A stretch of 64,000 bases of DNA. It comes from Anaspis maculata. Taxonomy: Eukaryota > Arthropoda > Insecta > Coleoptera > Scraptiidae. Of the stretch, positions 11,701-21,909 are shown one piece after another. The position numbers and the translations under genes are program-made. Within the stretch, counting starts at the first letter, position 1. Every line of letters starts with the position of its first letter. Location of the stretch: contig OX421965.1 in the NCBI GenBank assembly GCA_949128115.1, forward strand, positions 54,740,012 through 54,804,011. The letters run 5' to 3'. The notes under the pieces were generated by a model. That model was not told the DNA's origin. It saw nothing but the letters and a program-made list of their open reading frames with translations, and did no database searches.

Positions 11701-12068
11701 AGCTCAGAAATTTTATTTATACAATCTTCGTCATTCAAGCTCGGCGAAATATAAAACCCTCCCGCTACGAAAGTTAGGTCGATTGTTTTACACATCAGTA
11801 CTGCCCACAAGTCTGACTGATCAATGACTGAAACCTCGATCTTATCACTAACTAACACGATAATGCCTCCGCTGGCCCTGCCCTTAGATTTGTTTTTCTG
11901 GGCTGGAAATATCAAAGACTTATAGCCCGTTGGAGTTTGTATAAAAAAGTCGTTCGAATACACCCACGTTTCTAGTAAAAATATTATGTCGCTGTTATAG
12001 ATAAGATCCAGTTCCTGTTCATCTAAATTTAAAAAGTTTTTGATACCGTTAATGTTCCAAAACATCAA
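8712..12068 (-). CDS. LINE ORF2: AP endonuclease-reverse transcriptase
   Basis: 1118 residues. The apurinic-type endonuclease domain occupies about residues 1-250: FWNINGI at the start, the catalytic Glu in LLETW (31-35), GGDFN (138-142) and SDHFPI (239-244). The reverse transcriptase follows: GKAPGPDSLTNEFY (481-494), QAGFRGGRG (577-585), FVDFRAAFDSV (612-622), QGDITSPLLFSL (673-684) and the catalytic YADD (714-717). Near the C-terminus is a Cys/His cluster, CTLCNTRESEDLYHVFCVCP, common in I/Jockey-type LINEs. The endonuclease nicks the target and the RT copies the element RNA there. The start at 12068 is the first ATG, with the endonuclease motif beginning at residue 3. About 105 bases separate it from the ORF1 stop, so translation needs reinitiation or a similar device. 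No frame damage is seen. Confidence 0.95.
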   Translation of the reverse strand: MMFWNINGIKNFLNLDEQELDLIYNSDIIFLLETWVYSNDFFIQTPTGYKSLIFPAQKNKSKGRASGGIIVLVSDKIEVSVIDQSDLWAVLMCKTIDLTFVAGGFYISPSLNDEDCINKISELLSDDKLNSRLPTFLGGDFNSKVGSLNQGEEYVFEGTRFTERRETTDDRCDARGRALLECVESGGFWLLNGRSGRDTPAQPTFTSKNGKSIIDLVWTNVEGLGLCGDFEVRCDFSNSDHFPICARISKRGDCMDSETQISQITDPKYTINFAWNDEKKNTYQYHLNEILSNLNKHDTVYTTTDIYELVNNSLKESAAKSGMLQVNKCRETNNSYYPRTDSKPWFNYPCKTAKREVKIKLRKCKTHNFKQKYVTEYHESKNAYKRLLSKTKKAFYDLCQKSLSDVNNAGEFWDVLKKFKPKKKITHNTIIDPLQWDMYLKSYYGQQLINNTTYFDASHPFLDDPIIVTELDRNIQTLKTGKAPGPDSLTNEFYKNLTVEYKYVLLKLFNRIITDEKPPAGWGGANLIMIYKKGDKDKPENYRRIALCNHIFKLFTRILNNRLTTWAESKKMIPESQAGFRGGRGCADNIFVLMSIVQIHLRAPRGRIFACFVDFRAAFDSVTHQLLYDKLYNMGISGKIVRIIKNLYSGATVRIKGNTEYGDPVEVTKGVLQGDITSPLLFSLFISDLEKIFKENNCRGVSIDRNSEVSVLMYADDLVLLSDSPVQLQRKLDVLHSYCIKNELIVNTEKTQILIFSKGPIHCSYKFKYAETQVKVVNRYVYLGIPFTSSGLFQKTAEHFSSRANIAIGTTTQTLRNCKSNCWETKIHLYRTIVLATLLYSAEVWALRYEDILERVQMRYIKSLLHLPNNTPNFFIRLETGLLKIKVNILEKSLKWRIKVLKMPSYRLPKLCYDRLKSLDANSNNIKQKYNWVSQFREMLSESNLSEVWEEQSFLRTEARLGEIIETYKKQTISTDIDRLNISSYNPWFKKIYHSTSNTFYLKLNINIHKLRLISQLRLANHKYPKFYIKGLKTSLDTTIACTLCNTRESEDLYHVFCVCPLYRVYRQKWLSQYIPKPDAQNFFPTLLTRLTREKIDHLYFFCTSAFRTRSLIIDEFI

Positions 12069-12173
12069 GCTACAACCTATTCTTGTGCACTCCTCTTCAT
12101 TAGATTTTGTCTGTTCTCCTGGGATGCGTCTTTCTTCTTGTCTCAGTTTCTTCTGTTCTTTTATCTTTTTTTG

Positions 12174-13526
12174 CTATGAGGTGTAGCTGGTGTGTTTCTT
12201 CATTTGTTCAATTTTTCTCGTGTAGCAGGGGCAGTTTCTATCTCTGGCCGAATGTGTTCTCTCCTCGATACCCATACGTTGGCAGTTGATGCAGTTTAGC
12301 GGTCTCGTGCAATCTTGGTGTTTTTCACGTTTGCCACATACATGGCAGACTGGTTTCTCGGAGCAATTCTTGGCAAGGTGCGAGTACATGCAGCAGTTGA
12401 AGCAGATAGGGGTAGAAAATGTTTCAATCACATAAACACTAGTGAGGTTTATGTTAATTTTTCCTTGTTTCAGGATGTAATTTGCCACGTCAGGTGTTGC
12501 TTCCAGTATCCAATTATTTCTCATCTGATTTCTACATTTCCTCTTCGTGATTACTTTGATGCCCTTCTTCATGTTATCTGCACCAAACTTTTGAATTAGG
12601 TCTTCATTTTGTTGCAGAATGTTGTTTTTTATTTCTTCTTCGTCCAATTCGGTTGGTATGCCACATAGCTGCAGTGTAGGGTTTCTCCAGTTTCTATCTT
12701 CAATATGCAGTCCTTCGATGTTTTTTCTTTTAAGAATTTCTTCGATTTTGTACTTTTGGGCTTCGTTTTGTGTTTCCAAAATTATCCTATTCTTTCCGAT
12801 TTTTACAGTGTTCTTTAAGCCGCCATCTATTTCCTTCGGGTTTATTGTTTGCTGTATCGTCTTCCATTTGTCATTGATGTCTTCTTTCTCCGTTGTTATT
12901 ACGATTTCGTTCCGGTTTTCTTGTTTTTGCGGTGGTGTCTTCCACGGTTCCTTCGGTTTGTTTGACTCTGGCCTTGGTGGGAATTGTCCGTATGACTTCA
13001 GATTTCCTGTTGTTGTTGCGATCGCTGCATAAGTTTTTCTTCTTGAAATTCCCCCTTCTTCCTCAATTGGGTCAGGGTGTTGTTCCGTTGTTGGTTGGTG
13101 ACGCAACTGTTCCGCCCGTTCGGTTACTGATTTAAATTGGTTTCGCATTAGTTCTCTTTCAAGTTTCCATTTTTTCTGAACTAACCTGGTAATATTTTCG
13201 TGTATTTTTGTTATCTGGTTGTGAATTTTGATTTGGTCAGCTCGCTGGAATTGCAAGACACCGTTTTCTTCTTTTCCCGACGCTAACTGGATCTTTTTCA
13301 GTGCTGTAAAAATGTCTTCGACCAGCTCATCCTCCGCGACGCCCTCTTCTTCATTGACTGCATAAAGTAGGTCCGGGCTAGACATTATTCTTCTCTTTTT
13401 GGTGGTTGCGTTCCTTGGGGTTTTATTGTCTGGGCTGTAAAAGGTGCCTTCGCTCAAAATGCTCTCCTGGGATGTTGCTACCTTCATCACTTGGTCGTGT
13501 TGTTGGGGTGCACCGTCCCGCAGCAT
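12174..13526 (-). CDS. LINE ORF1: gag-like nucleic-acid chaperone with CCHC knuckles
   Basis: 450 residues. The N-terminal half is charged and Gln/Glu-rich (about 60-150 looks helical). The middle holds an RRM-like or gag-like region, and the C-terminus has three zinc knuckles beginning at residue 375: CFNCCMYSHLAKNC (C-x2-C-x4-H-x4-C), then CHVCGKREKHQDC, then CINCQ...H...C. This is the Jockey-type ORF1 layout; such proteins coat the element RNA and help priming. It precedes ORF2 on the same strand. The ATG lies about 180 bases inside the element. Confidence 0.9.
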   Translation of the reverse strand: MLRDGAPQQHDQVMKVATSQESILSEGTFYSPDNKTPRNATTKKRRIMSSPDLLYAVNEEEGVAEDELVEDIFTALKKIQLASGKEENGVLQFQRADQIKIHNQITKIHENITRLVQKKWKLERELMRNQFKSVTERAEQLRHQPTTEQHPDPIEEEGGISRRKTYAAIATTTGNLKSYGQFPPRPESNKPKEPWKTPPQKQENRNEIVITTEKEDINDKWKTIQQTINPKEIDGGLKNTVKIGKNRIILETQNEAQKYKIEEILKRKNIEGLHIEDRNWRNPTLQLCGIPTELDEEEIKNNILQQNEDLIQKFGADNMKKGIKVITKRKCRNQMRNNWILEATPDVANYILKQGKININLTSVYVIETFSTPICFNCCMYSHLAKNCSEKPVCHVCGKREKHQDCTRPLNCINCQRMGIEERTHSARDRNCPCYTRKIEQMKKHTSYTS

Positions 13527-13723
13527 GAATGCTTAGGTTTGGGTGCACCAATTTATAAATTTTGTTCGCCGAAACTTTAATAATTCAGTAATTGATGTTG
13601 ATACTCCGTATTGAAAAAACTTGGTAAAATCTTATCGTAATGTACACAAAACAGCCGCACGATCGGAGCAAAAACACGTCCGCTCTCGACGACTGCTGAA
13701 CCTTTTTTTTTCTAGACTATATA

Positions 13724-14659
13724 GCCCCCTCTGAATCTGAAAATGCCTGTTATCAAGGCGAAATTATGACCGGAAGTAAGATACCCACGATAGTTTAAGA
13801 TGGCGTCCAATGAGGCAAAACGGATTGTTTTCTGCCGTATCTTTTCAACCGCTTTACCAATTGGACGCAAATTGTATACAGATAGTTCTTAGGTACGTGT
13901 CCAAGATTTGATAAAGAAGAACTTCAACAAAAGTATCCAGTGGCGTATATACTGATTGGTCGACTTTTCTTTTTGTTCCAATTTTTAATCTGCTGTAAAT
14001 TTTCTAAAATGACCATAACTTTGAATTCTGGATTGAATTTTGATGCTTCGATTTTCTAGCAAAATTTGAGATATACTGGTCAACCTGTGAAATGGAGCAC
14101 TATGAGTGGATGTGGAATAAAATGTATTGTGAAATAAGAGAAAATAACAAATATTGTAACAGTTGCATCAACTAAAAGACATTCATCCACTTCCATGATC
14201 GGTTGCCACCGGTCAATATTACTCTTATGGAATGTCCATTTCTTCACTTGCATGATTTGCATCACTCAACTACGTCTTGTATTCAAACATCATGCTTGTG
14301 AAGAAATGAGGATCATTCCTTTTTACTCGTTGTATAATGACTACGCCTCATGATGGCAAACACGGCTTCGAACCTAAAAACGTGCTCTTGTATCGAAAAA
14401 TACTATTTCACGCTATTTCACGAAAATTTCAGTTTTTACTCTTTTTTTTACTTCTTTGGGATCCGATGGTTATATCTTTGCACAAGGAATGTGTGGTCAA
14501 GATTCTTACATGGCTCATCAGGCTTGAGTACCTTACACTTAAAAATCAAATATAGATGAGCATTTTGTTTCAAATCTATCAGGAATTTCTTCTCATGCGA
14601 AGGCTGCGTAAGGTGAATTTTTCACCCGAGAGTTTTCCAGTTTCCGCAGTAAAGCCAAT
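13724..14659. other. Non-coding repeat-derived spacer
   Basis: The first ~60 bases continue the target repeat of the LINE (GAAAATGCCTGTTA...). Beyond that I see only AT-rich sequence with no supportable gene. Confidence 0.4.
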
Positions 14660-16247
14660 TAGACCAGGCGCCAGGGAGCAAAAATCAGCTCAATAAGGAA
14701 ATAATTGTTTCCTGGCTGGAAACTAGCTTAAAACGATCTGTGTGGCTTAGGATTTGACAAACTAATTTCCCCCCTTTCGGAAATGTCGGCGTCATGTCGC
14801 CATCATCAACAAGAAGTGCACCAGCGTGGTTTTTGCCGAATATCTTGATTTTAGGCCATCTGAAAGCAAAAGATGTAAGAAGTCATTTTGAAACCAATGA
14901 AATTCCCTACGGAATAGTTCTCAAATGACCTTTCTGCGACCTATGGTTTTTGAGATAGAGCTTCTGGACGCGAGAGGCATTGTCGTAAAAGCTCCATGGC
15001 CACTTGACTCAAAAAACTAAAATGTCGATGTGACAAAAAAATTTCAAAATGAGATTTCTCAAGAATCCTTCATGCTATAGTTGCGGTGATGGTCTTAAAC
15101 TCTTTCTCTTGAACCGTTGATTACGAATATAGAAAAGTCAAGAACGTCACATTGTACATATACAGGGTGTACTGAGGGAATCAAATCGGATCAGAGAAAT
15201 TTTACATATTTCTTCGATTTAGCCTATATGCGACACTCTAAGCACCTACCACGAGTCCAATATGAATATGGATTTGCTCTATAAGATTCAGTTAATACAC
15301 TAAAGAAGTGGTCAGCTCACAGCTTTACTGTAAAATGTTTTGAAGGCCCTCTGAAATCATCAAAATATTAAAAATTCAGTACCAAGGAATGTATATAACA
15401 GTATATTATATACCAAGGGACCAAAGTGAATTTTTGATTTGGGGATTTGGGCCCAAAGGGCCCTCGAGCAACAAACTTCACCCAAGGGATCAAAAATTCA
15501 CTTTGGTTCCTTGGTATATAATATACTGTTACATACATTTCTTGCTACTGTGAATTTTGATGATTTCAGAGGGCCTTCAAAACATTTTACAGGAAGGCTG
15601 TGAGCTGACCACTTCTTAAGTGTATCAAGTGAAGCTTACAGAGCAATGCATATGGATATTGGACTTGTGATAAGTGCTTAGAGTTTCGCATACGCTATAT
15701 CGAAGAAATATGTCAAATTTTTCTGTTCTGATTTGATTCCCCTAGTACACCCTGTATATGTACAATGTGACGTTTTTGACTTTTCAATATTCGTAATCTA
15801 CGGTTCAAGTGGAAGAGTTTAAGACCATCATCGCAACTATAGCATAAAGAATTCTCGAGTAATCTCATTTTGAAATTTTTTAGTCACATCGACATTTTAG
15901 TTTTTCGAGTCAAGTGGCCATGGAGCTTTCACGACAATGACTCTCGCTTCCAGAAACTCTATCTCAAAGACCATAGGTCGCAGAGAATTGATTTAAAAAC
16001 CAAACTGTAGGGAATTTCATAGGCTTCAAAATGACTCCTTACATCTTTTGCTGTCAGATGACCCAAAATTAAGATATTCGGCAAAAATCACGCTGGTGCA
16101 CTTCTTGTTGATGATGGCGACATGACGCCGACATTTCCGAAAGGGGGGAAACTAGTATGTCAAAACCTAAGCTACACAGATCGTTTTAAGGTAGTTTCCA
16201 GCCAGGAAACAATCATTTCCTTATTGTTATCCCTGGCGCCTGGGCTA
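14660..16247. repeat. Long palindrome (foldback element), 1.59 kb
   Basis: The two halves are inverted copies over nearly their whole length, meeting at about 15,453 around a GGGCCCAAAGGGCCC core. The outer ends are TAGACCAGGCGCCAGGGA and TCCCTGGCGCCTGGGCTA. Internal landmarks include AAATGTCGGCGTCATGTCGC in both arms and TACAGGGTGTAC / CACCCTGTATATG at 15,169 and 15,750. No coding frame. The arms differ by scattered substitutions, so the two halves have aged. Confidence 0.9.
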
Positions 16248-17070
16248 AATATTCTGGTAAAACCACCCAATAAAAAGCCATGTTTTTGCATTTATAGGTA
16301 GCAGGAATGCTCTCTCTACAATTCACAACGGTAAAAAGCGGAAATTTAGCTGCATAAAGGTTATAATATAATGCCAAATATGGAGCAAGTGTGTCTGAGT
16401 TATCGGTCGAAAATTAAAGTCAAAGGGCCTTGCAAACAAATCCACTTTCAGATCTTGCAGAAATGAAAGACTCAGACAGCCCATCATTTTCAGATGTTAC
16501 TTACTTGTAGCTAATGATTTACGTAAGAATTTCAACAGCATTACCCTCGGCATTACCCATGACACAGATATATTATAACTTGACTAAAATGCAGAAGAAA
16601 AAAACGTTGAAAAACATGTTTTTTGTATAAAATTACTTTAAAATTGCCTCTAATCGAGATGTGGAGCCATTAGTTGAGTTCTAAATGTGGAAAATAGTTG
16701 GAAACGACACCAAACTTGACAATATTGATCCAAAATCAACAAAATTAGAAAATCAGTAACACAGGCCAAAAGGCCTCCGGCTAGCCCCTCCTTTTAGCCT
16801 TAGTGACACTTGGCTTGTCAGTTTGGTACGACATGAACCTGGCGGATCGATATGGGGTGTGTTTGAGCTCACATCAGTGATAGGTTGAAATTCCGGCATT
16901 TTTATTGTTGATTTCACCCCCCTCCCCCATTGCAGCTTTCCTGTCAAAATTTTGAGTTGGTAACAGGCATTTTCGTATTCAGCGAGGCCCAAATACCCCA
17001 GAATGCCTTGTTACCAAAATGTTATATGAAATGCGTCTTGCATATGATTTTTTGAAAAATAGTTCTAGTC
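16248..17070. other. Non-coding spacer with an uninterrupted copy of the LINE target
   Basis: No gene seen. Bases about 16,945-17,035, read on the minus strand, match the joined flanks of the LINE insertion (8389-8428 plus 13,724-13,752). Confidence 0.5.
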
Positions 17071-17074
17071 TAAT

Positions 17075-18262
17075 ACTAAAAGTCCTCATGAATCCAGTAT
17101 GAGGATCAGTTTTTCGCATTTCTCTCGTTAACTTTGGCACTTGGGAAAAAAGTACCTGGGAAGAAATTGTTGCAAATTTTATTCTCTTCAAGAAAGGTCC
17201 TTGCATATTTCATCGCCAGTCCACTCCTTCTGTCAAAATACAAGAAAACTGAAGTAGTCCAGATGCTCAATGCTGAAGACTATATGGACCTTAAGTTTCA
17301 TGATGGCGGGATGCCACTTGGTACAGGTACTGTTTGACCCATTCTTTTTAAATTGAAACTTGAAGCTTCTATGCCGGCGACATATAGAGGGCGAAAGAAA
17401 AATAAGGAGTTGAACACTTGTACCTCAAGAACCAAAATAGATGAAGACATGTAAGTGAATTGCCATTAAGTCGTCGCAAACTTCGATCAAATATCTCGAG
17501 CCGTTCCTGAAATATCTTCAAAAGACTGAAATTGTTACCGAAAAAAAAAATATTTTTTTCGTATATCGGGAAAAAGTTGACTGTGTGTGTGTTTTTTCTT
17601 CAATAGTTGACCTAGAGAGTGTTTATCACTTTTATTTCATTTTATTCAGTCCCATTCATCATAAAAACACAAAGTTTGGATTCAATAATATCTGAATAAT
17701 TACAAATATAACAGAAAAAAATTTGACAACAACTTCAGTCTTTTGATCACCTGAATATATTTCAGGAACAGCTCAAGATATTTGATTAAAGTTTACGACG
17801 ACTTCATGATTGTGAAATCAGGATTATTTATGGCGATTTACATGTCTCTACCTATTTTGGTTCTTGAGGTAGAAGTGTCCATTTTTCTTTCACCCTGTAT
17901 AATGCTGCTGGCATAGTTGATATTGATGGCTGCAGGTTTCAATCAAAAGAGAATGGATCAAACAATACTTCCACCAAGTGGCATCCCGTCATCATAAAAT
18001 TAGGTCTATACAGTCTTCAGCATCGAGCATCTGGACTACTTCAGTTTTCTTGTGTTTTGACAGAGGAGAAGTGGACTAGCGATGAAATATGCAAAGACCT
18101 TCCTTGTAGACAATAAAATTCGCAAGAATTTCTTTCCAGGTACTTTTTTCCCAAGTGCCAAATTTAACGAGAGAAATGCGGAAAACTGATCCTCAAGTTC
18201 TTCTCGAGGCCATAACGGCCGAAGCTCACACTGGATTCTTGAGGACTTTTAGTATGTTAGGC
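17075..18262. repeat. Long palindrome, same family as 21.3-23.2 kb
   Basis: Arms beginning ACTAAAAGTCCTCATGAATC and ending in the inverse GATTCTTGAGGACTTTTAGT are inverted copies that meet at about 17,665. Arm words such as ATGCCACTTGG, GTACCTCAAGAACCAAAATAG and GAAGACATGTAA recur in the 21.3-23.2 kb palindrome. The right side carries extra terminal sequence to about 18,350 that the left lacks. Confidence 0.85.
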
Positions 18263-18448
18263 TACATGCTCAACTTGGCTTACATACAAAAATCCGTCTG
18301 GATTCTATTTTTCTCCGCTATTTTCTCTATAATTCATGGACTATTTTCCAAAAGAACACCACTTGACTGATAAGAGTTGAAATTGGTCATCTAAAATGTT
18401 CTAGCTCTGACAAAAAGAGCAAAATAACACAGTTACATTTTGCAAGTT

Positions 18449-18454
18449 TTTATT
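18449..18454 (-). terminator. Poly(A) signal of OBP copy 2
   Basis: AATAAA on the minus strand, about 168 bases past the stop codon. Confidence 0.45.
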
Positions 18455-18621
18455 GAATATATTCTCTGAGAGTAGCACGCGAATTTTACATATTAATGTG
18501 GTATCTATGCAGTTTAACCAGTAGAGAGTGTATTTGTAATGTTTGTGAGACTGTGATCCTTGTAGCATTGCATTTGAATAATTTAGTAACACATTGACAG
18601 GACGTTAAAAACTCAACGACG

Positions 18622-19588
18622 TCATGCCTTGTCAAAGACTTCCTAAGCAGACTTCGTCAACACCCAGTACCAATTTTGAGCAAAAAATCATTGGAATAGG
18701 TCATCAAATCCCATCTACAACAAAAAATCGGTCATCAGTAAATGGATAATTATACTCACAAAATCATGAACGTACCCTGGCAGCTTCCCTCACAACACAT
18801 TCGCCAAGTCCAGTTGCATAGAGGCATGGATCAGGGTCAGCCAAAACTTCAAAGATGTGCAGAACGAAATTATCAGAAATGATTATAAAATTATCATTAT
18901 ATTTATTACCTGTTGTTGCACATGTTATCACTATTTGCGAGACTTTTTCATGCATTTCCGGGTCAACTTCTCGCAAAATATCTAGAGCTGCCATGGCTCC
19001 TTCCTTGTTTATAGAACCGTCTTCGCCTTGCTGGTAGAAGAGGCATTAACACAGGGAATGAGTAGTGCTTCTTAAGGCTCATTTACATAGACCTTGACTT
19101 TAACAGCAACGCTAACGTTAGTGTAAGAGTTTGGACGTGAACATTTTATGCGTGAGGCTGAGAACACACTGATTTCGTATTGTATTCTCGGCCTCGCGCA
19201 TGAAATGTACAGGTCCAATCTTTTACAAAACTTAAGCGTTGCTGTTACTGTTATGGTTAGGGTCAATGTAAATGGCACTTTAACGTCTTAACGTTCAATA
19301 ACTTACCACATGGAATATTTTGTGGATGCAGAAAAGAATGCATTTTCCTTCGTGACTTTCCGGTATGTTTTTTGATAATAATGTGAGAACATCCTCAGGT
19401 TTTGCACCCACTTCCTCGGCACACATCTCCATTTTTTTCGTCATGATCATTTTGAAGTAATCGATGAGTGCTTGGTCCAGCTGTAAATCTTATTACAGCT
19501 ACAATCTTACTTATTTTCTGAGCAAGATGATTCTACTTACAGCATTAGCGGCAAAGAATAAAAATGTGAACAGAATCAAAGATTTCAT
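18622..19588 (-). CDS. Odorant-binding protein (classic), copy 2
   Basis: Five minus-strand exons (19588-19541, 19480-19307, 19030-18910, 18846-18776, 18642-18622), intron phases 0,0,1,0, encode 144 residues. The signal peptide is MKSLILFTFLFFAANA. The six cysteines are spaced C-x26-C-x3-C-x43-C-x10-C-x8-C, with the block SHEGKCILFCIHKIFHV and the C-terminal pair DPCLYATGLGEC. The role is that of a secreted OBP: reversible binding of small hydrophobic ligands. Relative to copy 1, exons 2 and 3 are fused into one 174-nt exon; the 121- and 71-nt exons are the same length. The final exon is only 21 nt (EVFDKA), so the end rests on a good acceptor (TCTGCTTAG) and frame rather than on similarity. 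Intron 2 carries a 209-bp inverted-repeat element. Confidence 0.92.
19073..19281. repeat. MITE-like palindrome in OBP copy 2 intron 2
   Basis: Terminal words AAGGCTCATTTACATAGACC and the inverse of GGTCAATGTAAATGGCACTT, with inner AACAGCAACGCT / AGCGTTGCTGTTA, make a 209-bp hairpin. It lies wholly within the intron 19,306-19,031 and does not touch splice sites. Confidence 0.75.
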
Positions 19589-19646
19589 TTTAATGCTGTC
19601 AAAAGCTGAACAAGAAGATAAGCGCAAACAATTATTGTATATTGAG

Positions 19647-19653
19647 TTTTATA
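19647..19653 (-). promoter_or_regulatory. TATA box of OBP copy 2
   Basis: TATAAAA on the minus strand, about 60 bases upstream of the start codon. Confidence 0.6.
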
Positions 19654-20361
19654 CAGAAGTGGTGATGGAAGGCAGCAGAATAAGTCATCATTTTTAATTA
19701 ATTTTCGAAAAACCCTGATTGGTGGGTATAATTAAGATGGAAAATGCTGTATTGGAAGAATAAATGGTAGGACCTGTAATTTTACCAATTAATTTTATTG
19801 TTGTGAGGTATTTGTCTTACTTAGAGTAATTATATGATCAAGTCGAGGATCAAGTAATATTAATTTTGCTAATTTTTAATTGGACCGTTTGCCGATAGGA
19901 AAAGTTTGATCAGTTTATCAGGTCGGTAGGTACCGCATAGATACACATAAATATATACGAAGTACAGATTTTTTTCAGTACATGCTTGGTCCAAATCAGA
20001 TACAGATCTCGTTTTGTCAATTATGAGTGTGTTTTATATCCAAACCTGCATAGAGATTCAGTGAAAAGAACTCCCAAAGAAGAGAACACGGGTATTTTAT
20101 ACATAGTACATAGGTTATTATATTCCATGCAAGATCCCGTCCATTTTGTGGAAATTTGGGGCAGGTAAATACTTACATAGATCGGTAGGTACCCCAAGTT
20201 TTCTAAAATTCCAGTTGTATAGTACTTTCAACTTTACGAGTAGATGAAGCTCTAGCCAACATTGAGTATGCAAAAATAGTGTAACACGGTTTCTTTTGAA
20301 ATCATAGTTCACTTGAAACACACTTAAGTTGAATATGATATATAAAACTTCACCCAAGATA

Positions 20362-20935
20362 TTAGATAGATAGATAGATAGATAGATACATTTATTGTCT
20401 TCCATAAAACCATTTACAGGTTGTAGAACTGTCAACGTAAAGCGTGGGCACGAGTGGGTACAGCATGCATATATACAATGTATTCACAACATAACACAAT
20501 AACAAACAATTGAATAATAAATAAACAAATAAATAAATAAAATAGGTGGACAAAGACAATTTATGACAACAATGTACAGATAAAAATCAAGTATGTACAG
20601 CTAAAAATCTCAGTTCTCGAATATCCGAGTGAATATCACAAATAAATTCATGCGTGGTGAACATTAGTACCCCTGATCCATGATTTGATCGACCTCCGTG
20701 TCATCAATGAATTCCTGCATTGAATAGTAGGATTTCTTGAAGAGAAACCTTTTCAGCAAGCTTTTGATTCGCGCTATTGGTAATTTTTTGAGTGGAGGAG
20801 GTAGTCTGTTAAAAACCTTCAAAGCGGAGTGTGGAATGTTCCTCTGCAGATAAGCGTAATGCAGTCTTGGCGCCATAAGGTGGTCTTTATTTCGTGTGGT
20901 ATAGGTGTGATCAAACTTACTATGCACATTAAGAT
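20362..20935 (-). mobile_element. 5'-truncated LINE (C-terminal fragment and 3' UTR)
   Basis: The minus strand encodes the last ~87 residues of a LINE polyprotein (20,927-20,664), with HTYTTRNKDHLMAPRLHYAY and then LKVFNRLPPPLKKL. This is the usual C-terminal pattern of insect non-LTR reverse transcriptases (H.Y.TRN...P, K.FN.LP). A 3' UTR of about 275 bases follows, ending in (ATCT)n at 20,386-20,363. The 5' part is missing. It is unrelated to the full-length element at 8.4-13.7 kb. Confidence 0.7.
20363..20388 (+). repeat. (GATA)n microsatellite, tail of the truncated LINE
   Basis: About six GATA units directly abut the 3' end of the LINE fragment, as expected of a non-LTR tail. Confidence 0.8.
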
Positions 20936-21909
20936 GGGTGTCTCGTCTTTAGTCAAATTTAGAAATTATAATTTAGCTTATATGAGCATGGGCGAAAATA
21001 CCCAATAAGGGAGCCGCAGTCAGCTCCCTGAGTATTGTTTCTAGCACACATTTCCCAAAGGGAAGGGAAGAACTTTGTCAGTCCGTCTGTCGGTTTCTAA
21101 CGGGAACTGCTCCTCAGCAAAGAGTTTTTTTCTTGTCTGTCTGAGTACTCTACCCAGTGTGAATTCGTGGGCACAAATGCAACGGTTTATTTGAAGGAGA
21201 CTTTGAAATTCTTCAAAAAAAACTCCACATCGATACGACTTACGGATCAATAGTTATAGTCCAGGAATTATAGAAAAAATAGCGAACAAAAATAAAAGCC
21301 AGCCGGATTTTTGTATATAAGCTCAGTTAAGCATGTAGTTCAACATAGTAAAAGTCCTCAAGAATCCGGTGTGAGCTTCGGCCGTTGTGGCCTCGAGAAG
21401 AAGTTGAGGATCAGTTTTTCGCGTATATCTCGTGAACAATGGCACTTAGGAAGAAAGTGCTCGGGAAGAAATTGTTGAAAATTTTATTGTCTATAAGAAA
21501 GGCCCTTACATATTTCACCATCAGTCCACTCCTTCTTCGTCAAAACACAAGAAAAGCTAAATTGTCCAGATGCTCGATGGCGAAGACCTTACGGACCTTG
21601 AGTTTTATGATGGCAGGGTGCCACTTGGTAGAGGTGTTGTTCGATCCATTCTCTTTTGATTGAGACTTAATGTCATCAATACCAACTATGCCGGTGGCAT
21701 ATACAGGGTGAAATAAAAATAAAAAGTTGAACAAATGTACCTCAAGAACCAAAATAGGTGAAGACATGTAAATCGCCAAAAATATTTCTAATTTCATGAT
21801 CATGAAGTCGTCGTAAACTTGGATCAAATATGTTGACCCGTTTCTGAAATATCTTCAGAAGACTGAGGTCATTACAAGAAAAAAATAGTTTTCCGTATAT
21901 CAGTACCTA

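Larger units (their letters stand above)
8414..13723 (-). mobile_element. Full-length two-ORF non-LTR retrotransposon (LINE) with target duplication
   Basis: A LINE of about 5.28 kb on the minus strand, with ORF1 (gag-like) and ORF2 (endonuclease-reverse transcriptase). It is flanked by identical 15-bp copies of TTTCTAGACTATATA at 8414-8428 and 13709-13723. Its 3' end carries an (AAT)n-type tail (8429-8458 on the plus strand). The 5' end begins just inside the right duplicate with a GC-rich leader of about 180 bases. Both ORFs are uninterrupted, so the copy is young and possibly active. The I/Jockey-like layout is clear; I cannot assign the clade without alignment. Confidence 0.93.
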
